Shown: positions 56,068 through 64,000 of the stretch, one piece after another | Layout of the letters: every line of letters starts with the position of its first letter | How positions within the stretch are numbered: position 1 is the first letter of the stretch | Source of the DNA: an uncultured Selenomonadaceae bacterium | GTDB taxonomy: Bacteria; Bacillota; Negativicutes; Selenomonadales; Selenomonadaceae | Length of the DNA stretch: 64,000 nt | Direction of reading: 5' to 3' | NCBI GenBank assembly: GCA_902778455.1 | Contig: CACYXR010000005.1 | Coordinates: 29,532-93,531 of the forward strand | Position numbers and translations under genes: made by a program | Notes under the pieces: generated by a model | Told to the model about the DNA's origin: nothing | Databases searched by the model: none | Seen by the model: the letters and a program-made list of their open reading frames with translations, nothing else

Positions 56068-57018
56068 TTGGCAAAAAACAAGGTTTCCCTGCGGGGGAAA
56101 CACGTCCTGGGGCTGGAGGATTTCAGCCGCGAGGAGATCGAGCTTGTGCTGGAGACGGCCAAGGAGATGAAGTCCATCATTCATCGCGACATCAAGAAGG
56201 TGCCTGCGCTGCGGGGCAAGTCGATTGTGACGGTCTTTTACGAGCCGAGCACGCGGACGCGGTCGTCCTTCGAGACGGCGGGAAAGTACCTCGGCGCGGA
56301 CGTTGTCAACATCACGGCGGGCACGTCGAGCATTGTGAAGGGCGAGAGCCTGCGGGATACCCTCCTGACCGTCGAGGCGATGGGTTTTGACGCGATCGTC
56401 ATGCGTCATAAACAAGAGGGCGCGGCGGAGTACGCGACGAAGGTCGTCAAACATCCCGTCATCGTGAACGCCGGCGACGGCGCTCATGCGCATCCATCCC
56501 AAGGCCTTTTGAACTTGTTTACGCTTTTGCAGTATAAAGGGCGATTGGAAGGGCTGAAGGTCGCCATCCTTGGCGATATCCTCCATAGCCGCGTTGCCCG
56601 TTCAGATATTTGGGGCATGCGCCGTATGGGCATTGAGGTTCATCTGGCAGGCCCGGGAACCATGCTGCCGCGTTTCCTCGCCGAGGAGCCGGGCATTTTC
56701 GTCCATGAGCGTGTCGAGGACGCAATCAGGGACGCGGACGCCATCAATGTGCTTCGGATTCAGCTGGAACGCCAGAAAGCGGGCCTATTCCCGTCGAAGC
56801 GCGAATACGCGCGGCTGTACGGCATCAATAACGCGCGGCTTGCCCTCGCGAAAAAGGACGTGCTGATCCTGCATCCGGGTCCAATGAACAAGGGGCTTGA
56901 GATTTCTCCCGAAGTGGCCTATGGCGACCATTCGGCGATCCAGGAGCAGGTGCAGAACGGCGTCGCCGTTCGTATGGCGCTTCTCGCGCTTGTCTTGATG
57001 GGAGGGAAGGCGCAGTGA
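56068..57018 (+). CDS. pyrB: Aspartate carbamoyltransferase catalytic subunit
   Basis: First committed step of pyrimidine synthesis: aspartate plus carbamoyl phosphate to carbamoyl aspartate. The 316-aa product has LRGKHVLGLEDFS, the carbamoyl-phosphate-binding YEPSTRTRSSFE, MRHKQEGAA, NAGDGAHAHPSQGLLNLF and ILHPGPMNKGLEI. I choose TTG 56068 (AKNKVSLRG), which is nine bases after AAGGAG. The ATG at 56050 just upstream of that site is an alternative and would add six residues. No pyrI is seen. It overlaps pyrC by four bases. Confidence 0.95.
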   Translation: MAKNKVSLRGKHVLGLEDFSREEIELVLETAKEMKSIIHRDIKKVPALRGKSIVTVFYEPSTRTRSSFETAGKYLGADVVNITAGTSSIVKGESLRDTLLTVEAMGFDAIVMRHKQEGAAEYATKVVKHPVIVNAGDGAHAHPSQGLLNLFTLLQYKGRLEGLKVAILGDILHSRVARSDIWGMRRMGIEVHLAGPGTMLPRFLAEEPGIFVHERVEDAIRDADAINVLRIQLERQKAGLFPSKREYARLYGINNARLALAKKDVLILHPGPMNKGLEISPEVAYGDHSAIQEQVQNGVAVRMALLALVLMGGKAQ

Positions 57019-58304
57019 AACAGCTGATTCAGGGCGGAAGAGTCATTGACCCCGCTAACCATATAGATAAGAAAGCCGACGTTTTAGTGGAGGACGGAAA
57101 AATCGCCGCTGTCGGCGAAAATCTTTCCGCGGAAGGCGCGGAAGTCATTTCGGCGGAAGGAAAGGTCGTCGTGCCCGGACTCATCGATATGCACGTGCAT
57201 TTGCGGGAGCCGGGGCAGGAGGCGAAGGAAGATTTCGTCTCGGGGACGAGGGCCGCGGCAGCCGGCGGATTTACGACAATCGCCACTATGCCGAACACCA
57301 GGCCTGTCGTCGACGACGCGGCTGTCGTGCGAAGCCTTCAAAAGCGCGCAGAGGACGAAGGAATCGTCCATGTGAAGATAATCGGCGCGCTGACGAAGGG
57401 CCAGCAGGGAAAAGAGCTGGCTGAGGTCGGCGATATGGCCAGCGTTGGCGCGGTTGCGTTCTCCGACGACGGCCATTATGTACAGAACGCGAAGGTCATG
57501 CTGAACGGATTTGATTATCTGCGTTCCTTTGACAAAGTCATCATCAGCCACGACGAGGAAACGTCTCTGGTCGAGGAAGGCTCGATGAACGAGTGCCACA
57601 GGAGCGCGATGCTCGGCTTGAAAGGCCGTCCGACTGTGGCCGAGGATATCGCCGTCATGCGAGATATCATGCTCGCGGAATATGCCGGGGCGCGTTTCCA
57701 TGTAGCGCATATCAGTTCGGCGAAGGCGGTCGAGATCGTGCGGCAGGCGAAAAAGCGCGGTGTTCGCGTGACCGCCGAAGCTACACCCCATCATCTGACG
57801 ATGACGGACGAGTGCGTCGATCTTAAGGACAGCGCGACGAAAGTCAATCCGCCCCTTCGCGGCAAAGCGGACGTCGAGGCGCTTCTGGCCGGACTCAAGG
57901 ACGGCACGATTGACGCCATTGCGACCGACCATTCGCCGCACGCGGAAGAGGAAAAGGACGTGGAATACGCTTTGGCACCCAGCGGATTCCCGGGCCTTGA
58001 AACAGCGGTGGGTGTGCTTTTGACCGACCTCTGCCATGAGGGTAAAGCAGAGCTGCCATTGCTAATATCGAAGATGACGGCGGAACCGGCGAAGATCCTC
58101 GGTCTCACGGACGCAGGTACGCTGTCGGTGGGAGCGCCCGCCGATATTACGATTATCGATACGGAACTGAAATGGACGGTGGACGCCGAAAAATTCTATA
58201 CGCGCGGCACCCATTCGCCCTTCGTTGGACGGGAACTCAAAGGCAAAGCCGTCCTGACGATGGTGGACGGCCGGATCGTCATGCGGGACGGCGCGATTGA
58301 ATAA
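57015..58304 (+). CDS. pyrC: Dihydroorotase
   Basis: Zinc enzyme that cyclises carbamoyl aspartate. The 429-aa type I form has VPGLIDMHVHLREPGQEAKED with the HxH metal ligands, TTIATMPNTRPVVDD, ISHDEETSLVEEG, and IATDHSPHAEEEK with the metal Asp. Start is GTG 57015, inside pyrB, after GGAGGGAAGG. It is followed closely by carA. Confidence 0.96.
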   Translation: MKQLIQGGRVIDPANHIDKKADVLVEDGKIAAVGENLSAEGAEVISAEGKVVVPGLIDMHVHLREPGQEAKEDFVSGTRAAAAGGFTTIATMPNTRPVVDDAAVVRSLQKRAEDEGIVHVKIIGALTKGQQGKELAEVGDMASVGAVAFSDDGHYVQNAKVMLNGFDYLRSFDKVIISHDEETSLVEEGSMNECHRSAMLGLKGRPTVAEDIAVMRDIMLAEYAGARFHVAHISSAKAVEIVRQAKKRGVRVTAEATPHHLTMTDECVDLKDSATKVNPPLRGKADVEALLAGLKDGTIDAIATDHSPHAEEEKDVEYALAPSGFPGLETAVGVLLTDLCHEGKAELPLLISKMTAEPAKILGLTDAGTLSVGAPADITIIDTELKWTVDAEKFYTRGTHSPFVGRELKGKAVLTMVDGRIVMRDGAIE

Positions 58305-58319
58305 GTGGGGGGCGAGATT

Positions 58320-59393
58320 TTGAAAGGGAAATTAATTTTAGAGGACGGCACGTCGTTTTCCGGAGAGCTTTTCGGCGAAGCGAATACGGTGGGGGAGGTC
58401 GTGTTCAACACTGGCATGACCGGCTATCAGGAAATCCTGACCGATCCCTCCTATTGCCGTCAGATTGTCACACTCACATACCCCTTGATCGGGAATTACG
58501 GTATCAACGAAGTCTTCATGCAGTCGAGAAAATCCTTCGTGCGCGGGCTGATCGCCGGGGAGCTCTGCGAAGTCGGCAGCAACCGCCTTGCGTCGTGTAC
58601 GATACGGGAATTCCTGCAAAGCGAAAATATCCCGTGTCTCCATGAGGTCGATACGCGCCGCGTCACGCGTCATATCCGCTCGGAAGGTACGATGAAGGGC
58701 GTCATCGTACCGGAGAACACGCCCGACGAGACGGTGAAGGAGCTACTTTCCACGTCGACGGAAGCGGGCGTCGTTCGGGAGGCCACGACGCCGGAGCCGT
58801 ACACCATCGAGGGCGGCGGATTCCATGTCGCGGTGCTCGATCTGGGCATAAAAAGGAATATCCTGAAGGCGTTTAAGCTCAGGGATTATAAGCTCACCGT
58901 GCTTCCCGCCACGGCGACGGCGGAGGAAGTGCTTTCGCTTTCGCCCGACGCCGTATTCCTCTCGAACGGCCCGGGCGACCCAAAGGATGTGCCGGAAGCC
59001 ATCGCAACGGTGAAGGCTTTGATCGGGCAAAAGCCGATGTTCGGCATTTGCCTCGGTCATCAGCTGTTCGCGCTTGCCATGGGGGCAGACACCTACAAGT
59101 TGAAGTTCGGCCATCGCGGCTCGAATCAGCCGGTGAAAGCGCTTTCGACGGGACGCGTCCATATCACATCGCAGAATCACGGCTACGCGGTGGACGAGAA
59201 TTCCATCGCAGGGCTTCCGCTTGTCGTCACGCATCGCTCGGTCAACGACGGCACGGTGGAGGGCATCCGCCATACGAAATTGCCCATCTTTTCCGTGCAG
59301 TATCATCCGGAGGCGTCGCCGGGGCCGGAGGAAAACACCTGCCTGTTTGACGATTTCGACGCGATGATCCGGGCGAGCAAGGAGGGAGCGTGA
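58320..59393 (+). CDS. carA: Carbamoyl-phosphate synthase small (glutaminase) subunit
   Basis: Class I glutamine amidotransferase that feeds ammonia to CarB. The 357-aa product begins KGKLILEDGTSFSGELFG, with NTGMTGYQEILTDPSY and the catalytic Cys of FGICLGHQLFALA, SQNHGYAV and VQYHPEASPGPE with the His and Glu of the triad. I start at TTG 58320, about seven bases after GGGGGG; a GTG at 58305 is possible. It ends three bases before carB. Confidence 0.96.
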   Translation: MKGKLILEDGTSFSGELFGEANTVGEVVFNTGMTGYQEILTDPSYCRQIVTLTYPLIGNYGINEVFMQSRKSFVRGLIAGELCEVGSNRLASCTIREFLQSENIPCLHEVDTRRVTRHIRSEGTMKGVIVPENTPDETVKELLSTSTEAGVVREATTPEPYTIEGGGFHVAVLDLGIKRNILKAFKLRDYKLTVLPATATAEEVLSLSPDAVFLSNGPGDPKDVPEAIATVKALIGQKPMFGICLGHQLFALAMGADTYKLKFGHRGSNQPVKALSTGRVHITSQNHGYAVDENSIAGLPLVVTHRSVNDGTVEGIRHTKLPIFSVQYHPEASPGPEENTCLFDDFDAMIRASKEGA

Positions 59394-59396
59394 GCC

Positions 59397-62300
59397 ATGC
59401 CTAAGAAAGAATATCTCAAAAAAGTCATGGTCATAGGGTCCGGCCCAATCATCATAGGGCAGGCGGCTGAGTTTGACTACGCGGGAACGCAGGCGTGCAG
59501 AGCGTTAAAGGAAGAAGGCCTGGAGGTCGTCCTCGTCAACAGTAACCCCGCGACGATCATGACGGACGCGCATATTGCCGATCGCGTCTATATCGAGCCT
59601 TTGACGGCGGATTTCCTGGCGGAGATTATCGCGAAGGAAAGACCGGACGGCCTGCTCGCCACGCTAGGCGGGCAGGCGGGGCTGAATCTCGCCGTGAAGC
59701 TGGCGGAAAACGGGACGCTGGAAAAATACGGCGTGGAACTGCTCGGCACCTCGATCGAGGCAATCAAGAAGGCGGAGGACCGGGAGCTTTTCAAGGAAAC
59801 CATGCAAAAGCTCGGCGAACCGATTCCCGAGAGCACCATCGTCGAGGATGTGGCGTCGGCTATAGCATTCGCCGACTCCATCGGCTATCCTCTGATCGTC
59901 CGTCCCGCATATACGCTGGGCGGAACCGGCGGCGGCATCGCGGAAAACGAGGAAGAGCTCGTCGAGATTGTCATCAAGGGCCTCAAGTACAGCATGATCG
60001 GTCAGGTACTGATCGAACGCAGCGTGGCGGGCTGGAAGGAAATCGAGTACGAGGTCATGCGCGACAGCGCGGGAAACTGTATCACCGTCTGCAACATGGA
60101 AAACGTGGATCCCGTCGGCGTACATACGGGCGACAGTATCGTCGTGGCCCCGACCCAGACGCTGACCGACCACGAGTGCCAAATGCTCCGCAGCGCGAGC
60201 CTGCACATTATCTGCGAGCTCGGCATCGAGGGCGGCTGCAACGCGCAGTACGCGCTCGACCCGAACAGCGACAGCTACTACGTCATCGAGGTCAATCCCC
60301 GCGTTAGCCGCTCTTCGGCTCTGGCGTCGAAGGCTACGGGCTATCCGATTGCCAAGGTTTCGGCGAAGATCGCCGTCGGCTACACCCTCGACGAGATCAC
60401 GAATGCGGTCACGCAGAAGACAAAGGCCTGCTTCGAGCCTTCCATTGACTATATCGTCGTGAAGTTCCCGCGCTGGCCCTTTGACAAGTTCATTTACGCG
60501 GATCACACGATTGGCACGCAGATGAAGGCCACCGGCGAGGTCATGTCCATCGACCGGAAGTTCGAAGCTGCGCTCCTGAAAGCGACGCGCTCCCTCGAGA
60601 TCGGCGTAAACCGTCTGCACCTCGCGGCCATCGATACATGGGACGACGAGCGTGTAAAGAAAGAAATAAGGAAGATCAACGACCAGCGCCTGTTTGTCAT
60701 AGCGGAGGCGTTTCGCCGCGGCGTAGCCACGGTCGACGAGGTCTACGACATCACGAAGATTGACCGTTGGTTCCTTCGCAAGATCAAAAACATCGCCGAT
60801 ATGGAACGGGCGCTTTCGGAAGAGGAGCTGACGCCGAGCCTTATGCGGGCGGCGAAGAATATCGGGCTTTCGGACGCGTCGATCGCCGAGATCACGAAAC
60901 GAAGCGCGGGCGAGATCAGGACTCTCCGGAAGTCGATGGGAATCCTGCCGAAATACAAGATGGTCGACACCTGCGCGGCGGAATTTGAGGCTGCGACCCC
61001 GTATTACTACTCGACTTTCTGCGCCGAGGAAAACGAGGCGACGCCTTCCGACGCACGGAAGGTCATCGTGCTCGGCTCAGGTCCGATCCGTATCGGGCAG
61101 GGCGTGGAGTTCGACTATTGCTCGGTCCATTCCGTCTGGGCGCTTCGGGAAATGGGTATCGAGGCTATCATCATCAACAATAATCCCGAGACGGTCAGTA
61201 CGGACTTTGATATTTCCGACCGGCTCTATTTTGAGCCGCTGACGCCGGAAGACGTGCTGAACATCATCGAGCAGGAGAAGCCGGAGGGTGTCATCGTCCA
61301 ATTCGGCGGTCAGACGGCCATCAATCTTGCCGCGTCGCTCCAGAAGGCGGGCGTTAAGATTTTCGGCACCTCCGTCGACGGTATCGACCGCGCGGAAGAC
61401 CGTGAGCGCTTTGATGAAGTGCTGAGCCAGACGCAGATTCCCCGGCCCAAAGGAACGAGCGTTACGACGGTGGAGGCCGCCTTTGCCGGCGCGGCGGAGA
61501 TCGGCTATCCCGTCATGGTGCGTCCGTCGTATGTCCTAGGCGGCCGCGCGATGGAGATCGTCTACAGCGAGGACGAGCTGCGCGACTACATGAGCCGGGC
61601 GGTCAAAGTCACGCCCGATCACCCGGTGCTGGTCGACCGTTATATGGAAGGCACCGAAGTCGAGGTGGACGCGATTTCCGACGGGACGGACGTCGTAATC
61701 CCCGGTATCTTGGAGCACATCGAACGCGCCGGCGTTCACTCCGGCGACAGTATCGCCGTCTATCCGCCGCGCACGCTTTCTTCGAAGGTCATCTATACGA
61801 TCATCGACTATACGAAGCGCCTGGCGTTGAATCTCAACGTCAAAGGCCTTCTCAATATCCAATATGTCGTCGTCGACAACGAAGTCTACGTCATCGAGGT
61901 CAATCCGCGTTCGAGCCGCACGGTGCCGTTCCTGAGCAAGATCACGGACGTGCGCATGGTGAATGTGGCGACGCGGGTGGCGATGGGAGCGACGCTGAGA
62001 GAGCTCGGCTTCCACTCCGGTCTCGTGACGCCGCGTCCCTATGTGGCCATCAAGGCGCCTGTGTTCTCCTTCGCGAAGATGCAGGACGTCGACATTTCCC
62101 TCGGTCCCGAGATGAAATCGACGGGCGAGGTCATGGGAATCGATTACCATTACGCGCGGGCGCTGTACAAAGCGATCGTCGGCGCCGGCATGAACATTCC
62201 GACGGAAGGCTGCATCCTGTTCACTGTCGCGGACAAAGATAAGGAAGAGATGAAACAGCTCGCGAAGGCGTTCTCGGAGCTGGGCTTCCAGCTTGTGGCG

Positions 62301-62624
62301 ACGGAGGGCACCGCGAAGGCGATCCACTCGATCGGCATCGACGCCGAAGTGGTCGGCAAGGTGCACGAGCGCAGCAGCGACATCATTCAGAAAATCAAGA
62401 TGGGACAGATCCACATGGTCATCAATACGCTGACGCAGGGCAAGCATTCGGCGAAGGACGGATTCCGCATTCGCCGCGCGACGGTGGAGCACGGCATCGC
62501 CTGCCTCACCTCCCTCGACACGGCGTGGGAAGTTCTGGGCGTGCTGAGCTTCATGCGCGAGCGGCGGCTCGTCTATTCCCTGGCGCTTCAGGATTATGTG
62601 GGCGGCGGTGATGACCTTGCCTAA
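59397..62624 (+). CDS. carB: Carbamoyl-phosphate synthase large subunit
   Basis: Makes carbamoyl phosphate from bicarbonate, ammonia and two ATP. The 1075-aa protein has two homologous ATP-grasp halves ([19 protein letters not shown] and the related [19 protein letters not shown]), the [10 protein letters not shown] and [17 protein letters not shown] sites, and a C-terminal MGS-like domain (about 940 onwards; [11 protein letters not shown]) that binds allosteric effectors. Length is as expected. It overlaps pyrK by 14 bases. Confidence 0.97.
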   Translation: MPKKEYLKKVMVIGSGPIIIGQAAEFDYAGTQACRALKEEGLEVVLVNSNPATIMTDAHIADRVYIEPLTADFLAEIIAKERPDGLLATLGGQAGLNLAVKLAENGTLEKYGVELLGTSIEAIKKAEDRELFKETMQKLGEPIPESTIVEDVASAIAFADSIGYPLIVRPAYTLGGTGGGIAENEEELVEIVIKGLKYSMIGQVLIERSVAGWKEIEYEVMRDSAGNCITVCNMENVDPVGVHTGDSIVVAPTQTLTDHECQMLRSASLHIICELGIEGGCNAQYALDPNSDSYYVIEVNPRVSRSSALASKATGYPIAKVSAKIAVGYTLDEITNAVTQKTKACFEPSIDYIVVKFPRWPFDKFIYADHTIGTQMKATGEVMSIDRKFEAALLKATRSLEIGVNRLHLAAIDTWDDERVKKEIRKINDQRLFVIAEAFRRGVATVDEVYDITKIDRWFLRKIKNIADMERALSEEELTPSLMRAAKNIGLSDASIAEITKRSAGEIRTLRKSMGILPKYKMVDTCAAEFEAATPYYYSTFCAEENEATPSDARKVIVLGSGPIRIGQGVEFDYCSVHSVWALREMGIEAIIINNNPETVSTDFDISDRLYFEPLTPEDVLNIIEQEKPEGVIVQFGGQTAINLAASLQKAGVKIFGTSVDGIDRAEDRERFDEVLSQTQIPRPKGTSVTTVEAAFAGAAEIGYPVMVRPSYVLGGRAMEIVYSEDELRDYMSRAVKVTPDHPVLVDRYMEGTEVEVDAISDGTDVVIPGILEHIERAGVHSGDSIAVYPPRTLSSKVIYTIIDYTKRLALNLNVKGLLNIQYVVVDNEVYVIEVNPRSSRTVPFLSKITDVRMVNVATRVAMGATLRELGFHSGLVTPRPYVAIKAPVFSFAKMQDVDISLGPEMKSTGEVMGIDYHYARALYKAIVGAGMNIPTEGCILFTVADKDKEEMKQLAKAFSELGFQLVATEGTAKAIHSIGIDAEVVGKVHERSSDIIQKIKMGQIHMVINTLTQGKHSAKDGFRIRRATVEHGIACLTSLDTAWEVLGVLSFMRERRLVYSLALQDYVGGGDDLA

Positions 62625-63399
62625 GCTCGCGCTTGATACAGAGATTTTGCAGAACACGAAGGTCGGAGACGACGTCTATGCGCTGACGGTTCACGGCGGT
62701 GCGCTGGTCAATCAGGCGCAGCCGGGACAGTTTATCCACCTGCAAATCCCGGCGGAAAATGTGTTCCTCCGGCGTCCCTTCGGCATTGCCGATACGGACG
62801 AGGGCAACGGCCGGCTGACGATGTATTACCGTGTGGCCGGCAAAGGGACCCGCGCCCTGACCGGCCTGCAACACGGCGATAAGGTGAACTGCCTCGGCCC
62901 CCTGGGGAACGGCTTTTCCCTCTCGTCGAAACGTCCGCTCCTCGTAGGCGGCGGCATGGGCCTTGCGCCTCTGCTCCTTCTGACGAAGAGATTTCAGGGA
63001 AAAGCGGACGTGCTGATGGGGGGGCGAAATCAGGCGGAGCTGTTCTGGAAAGATATTTTCGAGCCGTACGCTCATGAGATATTCATTACGACGGACGACG
63101 GCTCTCTGGGCGTCAGGGGCTTCACGACGGAACTGCTGCCCGAGCTGCTCGGCCAAAGGAAATACGACTGCATTTACACCTGCGGCCCCGAAATCATGAT
63201 GCGCGGAATCGCAAAAATCGCTGTGCAGCACGACATTCCCTGTCAGGTCTCGCTGGAAAAACGGATGGCCTGCGGTCTCGGGGCCTGTCTTTCCTGCGTC
63301 TGCGATACGGCGAACGGGGAGCGAAAGAAAATATGCAAGGACGGTCCGGTATTCCGGGCGCAGGACGTCTTTTTCGCAAAAAAGAAGGGGATACTTTGA
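62611..63399 (+). CDS. pyrK: Dihydroorotate dehydrogenase electron-transfer subunit PyrK
   Basis: FAD and 2Fe-2S subunit that passes electrons from PyrD to NAD+. The 262-aa product has the FAD-binding [17 protein letters not shown]-binding [12 protein letters not shown], and the 2Fe-2S ligands in [14 protein letters not shown] and KICKDGP. I start at ATG 62611 within the end of carB; a GTG one codon earlier is possible. It overlaps pyrD by four bases, so the NAD-linked PyrDK enzyme is used. Confidence 0.93.
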   Translation: MTLPKLALDTEILQNTKVGDDVYALTVHGGALVNQAQPGQFIHLQIPAENVFLRRPFGIADTDEGNGRLTMYYRVAGKGTRALTGLQHGDKVNCLGPLGNGFSLSSKRPLLVGGGMGLAPLLLLTKRFQGKADVLMGGRNQAELFWKDIFEPYAHEIFITTDDGSLGVRGFTTELLPELLGQRKYDCIYTCGPEIMMRGIAKIAVQHDIPCQVSLEKRMACGLGACLSCVCDTANGERKKICKDGPVFRAQDVFFAKKKGIL

Positions 63400-64000
63400 A
63401 GAGTGATTCTCGGCTTGCCGTTGATTTGTTGGGCATACAGATGAATACGCCTGTCATGACCGCGTCGGGAACCTTTGGATTCGGCGAGGAATTCGCCGAT
63501 TTTACCGACCTGGAGGAACTGGGAGCAGTAGTCGTCAAGGGCACGACGCTTCAGCCGCGCCGTGGAAACGACGGCGTGCGTATCGCGGAAACGCCCGCCG
63601 GAATGCTGAACTGCATCGGCCTTGAAAATCCCGGCGTCGACTATTTCCTGCAGACGATCCTGCCCCGAATCTCCAAGTATCATATGAACGTGATCGTGAA
63701 CATTTCGGGCGGCAGCGCGGAGGAATACGGGCAGCTGGCGGAGCGTCTCGACGTGCCGGGCGTCGCGGCCATCGAATTGAACGTCTCCTGTCCGAACGTC
63801 AAAGACGGCGGCATAATTTTCGGCACGGATCCGAAAGCGGCGGCAGAAGTCGTGACGCAGGCGAAAAAACATACGAAAAAGCCCGTGATCTTGAAGCTGT
63901 CGCCAAACGTGACGGACATCGCGGAAATGGCGAGGGCGGGCGAAGCCGCCGGCGCGGACGCGCTGTCATTGATCAACACCCTGATGGGCATGGCCATCGA
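63396..64000 (+). CDS. pyrD: Dihydroorotate dehydrogenase catalytic subunit PyrD (3' truncated)
   Basis: Type 1B FMN enzyme that oxidises dihydroorotate to orotate with PyrK. The first 201 residues are here, and the gene runs off the right edge. Visible segments are [60 protein letters not shown] (which carries the catalytic Cys of class 1B) and [12 protein letters not shown]. The start is TTG 63396, overlapping the pyrK stop, six bases after AAGGGG. Confidence 0.94.
   Translation, partial: MKSDSRLAVDLLGIQMNTPVMTASGTFGFGEEFADFTDLEELGAVVVKGTTLQPRRGNDGVRIAETPAGMLNCIGLENPGVDYFLQTILPRISKYHMNVIVNISGGSAEEYGQLAERLDVPGVAAIELNVSCPNVKDGGIIFGTDPKAAAEVVTQAKKHTKKPVILKLSPNVTDIAEMARAGEAAGADALSLINTLMGMAI

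Overview
The window is about 58-60 % G+C by eye, densely coded, and almost entirely chromosomal housekeeping DNA. I infer a diderm Firmicute of the class Negativicutes, most likely a selenomonad (Selenomonadaceae). The grounds are Firmicutes-style gene blocks (def-fmt-rsmB-rlmN-PP2C-PASTA kinase-rpe, and a PyrR-type pyr operon) found together with a propionate-type methylmalonyl-CoA mutase set, Hfq downstream of miaA, an 11-subunit Nuo operon, a flagellin-like gene, and exported LPP20/FlgT-like proteins typical of cells with an outer membrane. The species is not determined. I see no IS element, prophage, CRISPR array, rRNA or tRNA gene.

Layout. 1-1.9 kb: end of a histidine operon (hisF, hisIE) plus a SagB-like nitroreductase. 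1.9-3.9 kb, minus strand: two exported proteins sharing an LPP20/FlgT-like domain. 4.2-14.0 kb: nuoABCDHIJKLMN, a respiratory complex I operon without the NADH-input genes nuoEFG. 14.1-15.1 kb, minus strand: class II aldolase, separated from nuoN by a 17-bp-stem bidirectional terminator. 15.2-24.4 kb: rodZ, a YgiQ radical SAM gene, nrdR, a TIGR03960-type radical SAM gene, pgeF, yggS and two tandem DUF445 genes. 24.4-30.6 kb: a promoter, a cobalamin riboswitch and a terminator, then mutA, mutB and meaB. 30.6-33.2 kb: an MsrA-family gene that has lost its catalytic Cys and Glu, an AT-rich gene-poor stretch, an orphan secreted protein and a divergent flagellin. 33.2-37.9 kb: def, fmt, DUF116, rsmB, rlmN. 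37.9-46.5 kb: a phospho-signalling trio (FhaA-like, PP2C, PASTA kinase), rpe, folE2, a YdjC/ChbG deacetylase, a YbhN-type membrane protein, a UPF0173 hydrolase, miaA and hfq. 46.5-55.8 kb: dut, a small membrane protein, rplM-rpsI, a two-barrel U32 protein, an aminotransferase, yebC, trmL, murB and a beta-CASP metallo-hydrolase. 55.9-64 kb: pyrB-pyrC-carA-carB-pyrK-pyrD, preceded by a well-formed PyrR attenuator; pyrD runs off the end.

Most genes in each block are translationally coupled (TGATG or ATGA junctions). The best regulatory signals are the B12 riboswitch on the B12-dependent mutase operon, the PyrR attenuator, and about ten promoters with close to consensus -35/-10 boxes. I found no clear undescribed multi-gene system. 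The observations most worth following are the catalytically dead-looking MsrA paralogue, the riboswitch that appears to control an enzyme using the same cofactor, the NuoEFG-less complex I, the orphan divergent flagellin, and the FhaA/PP2C/PASTA-kinase trio. All functions are inferred by reading translations; no database search was run.
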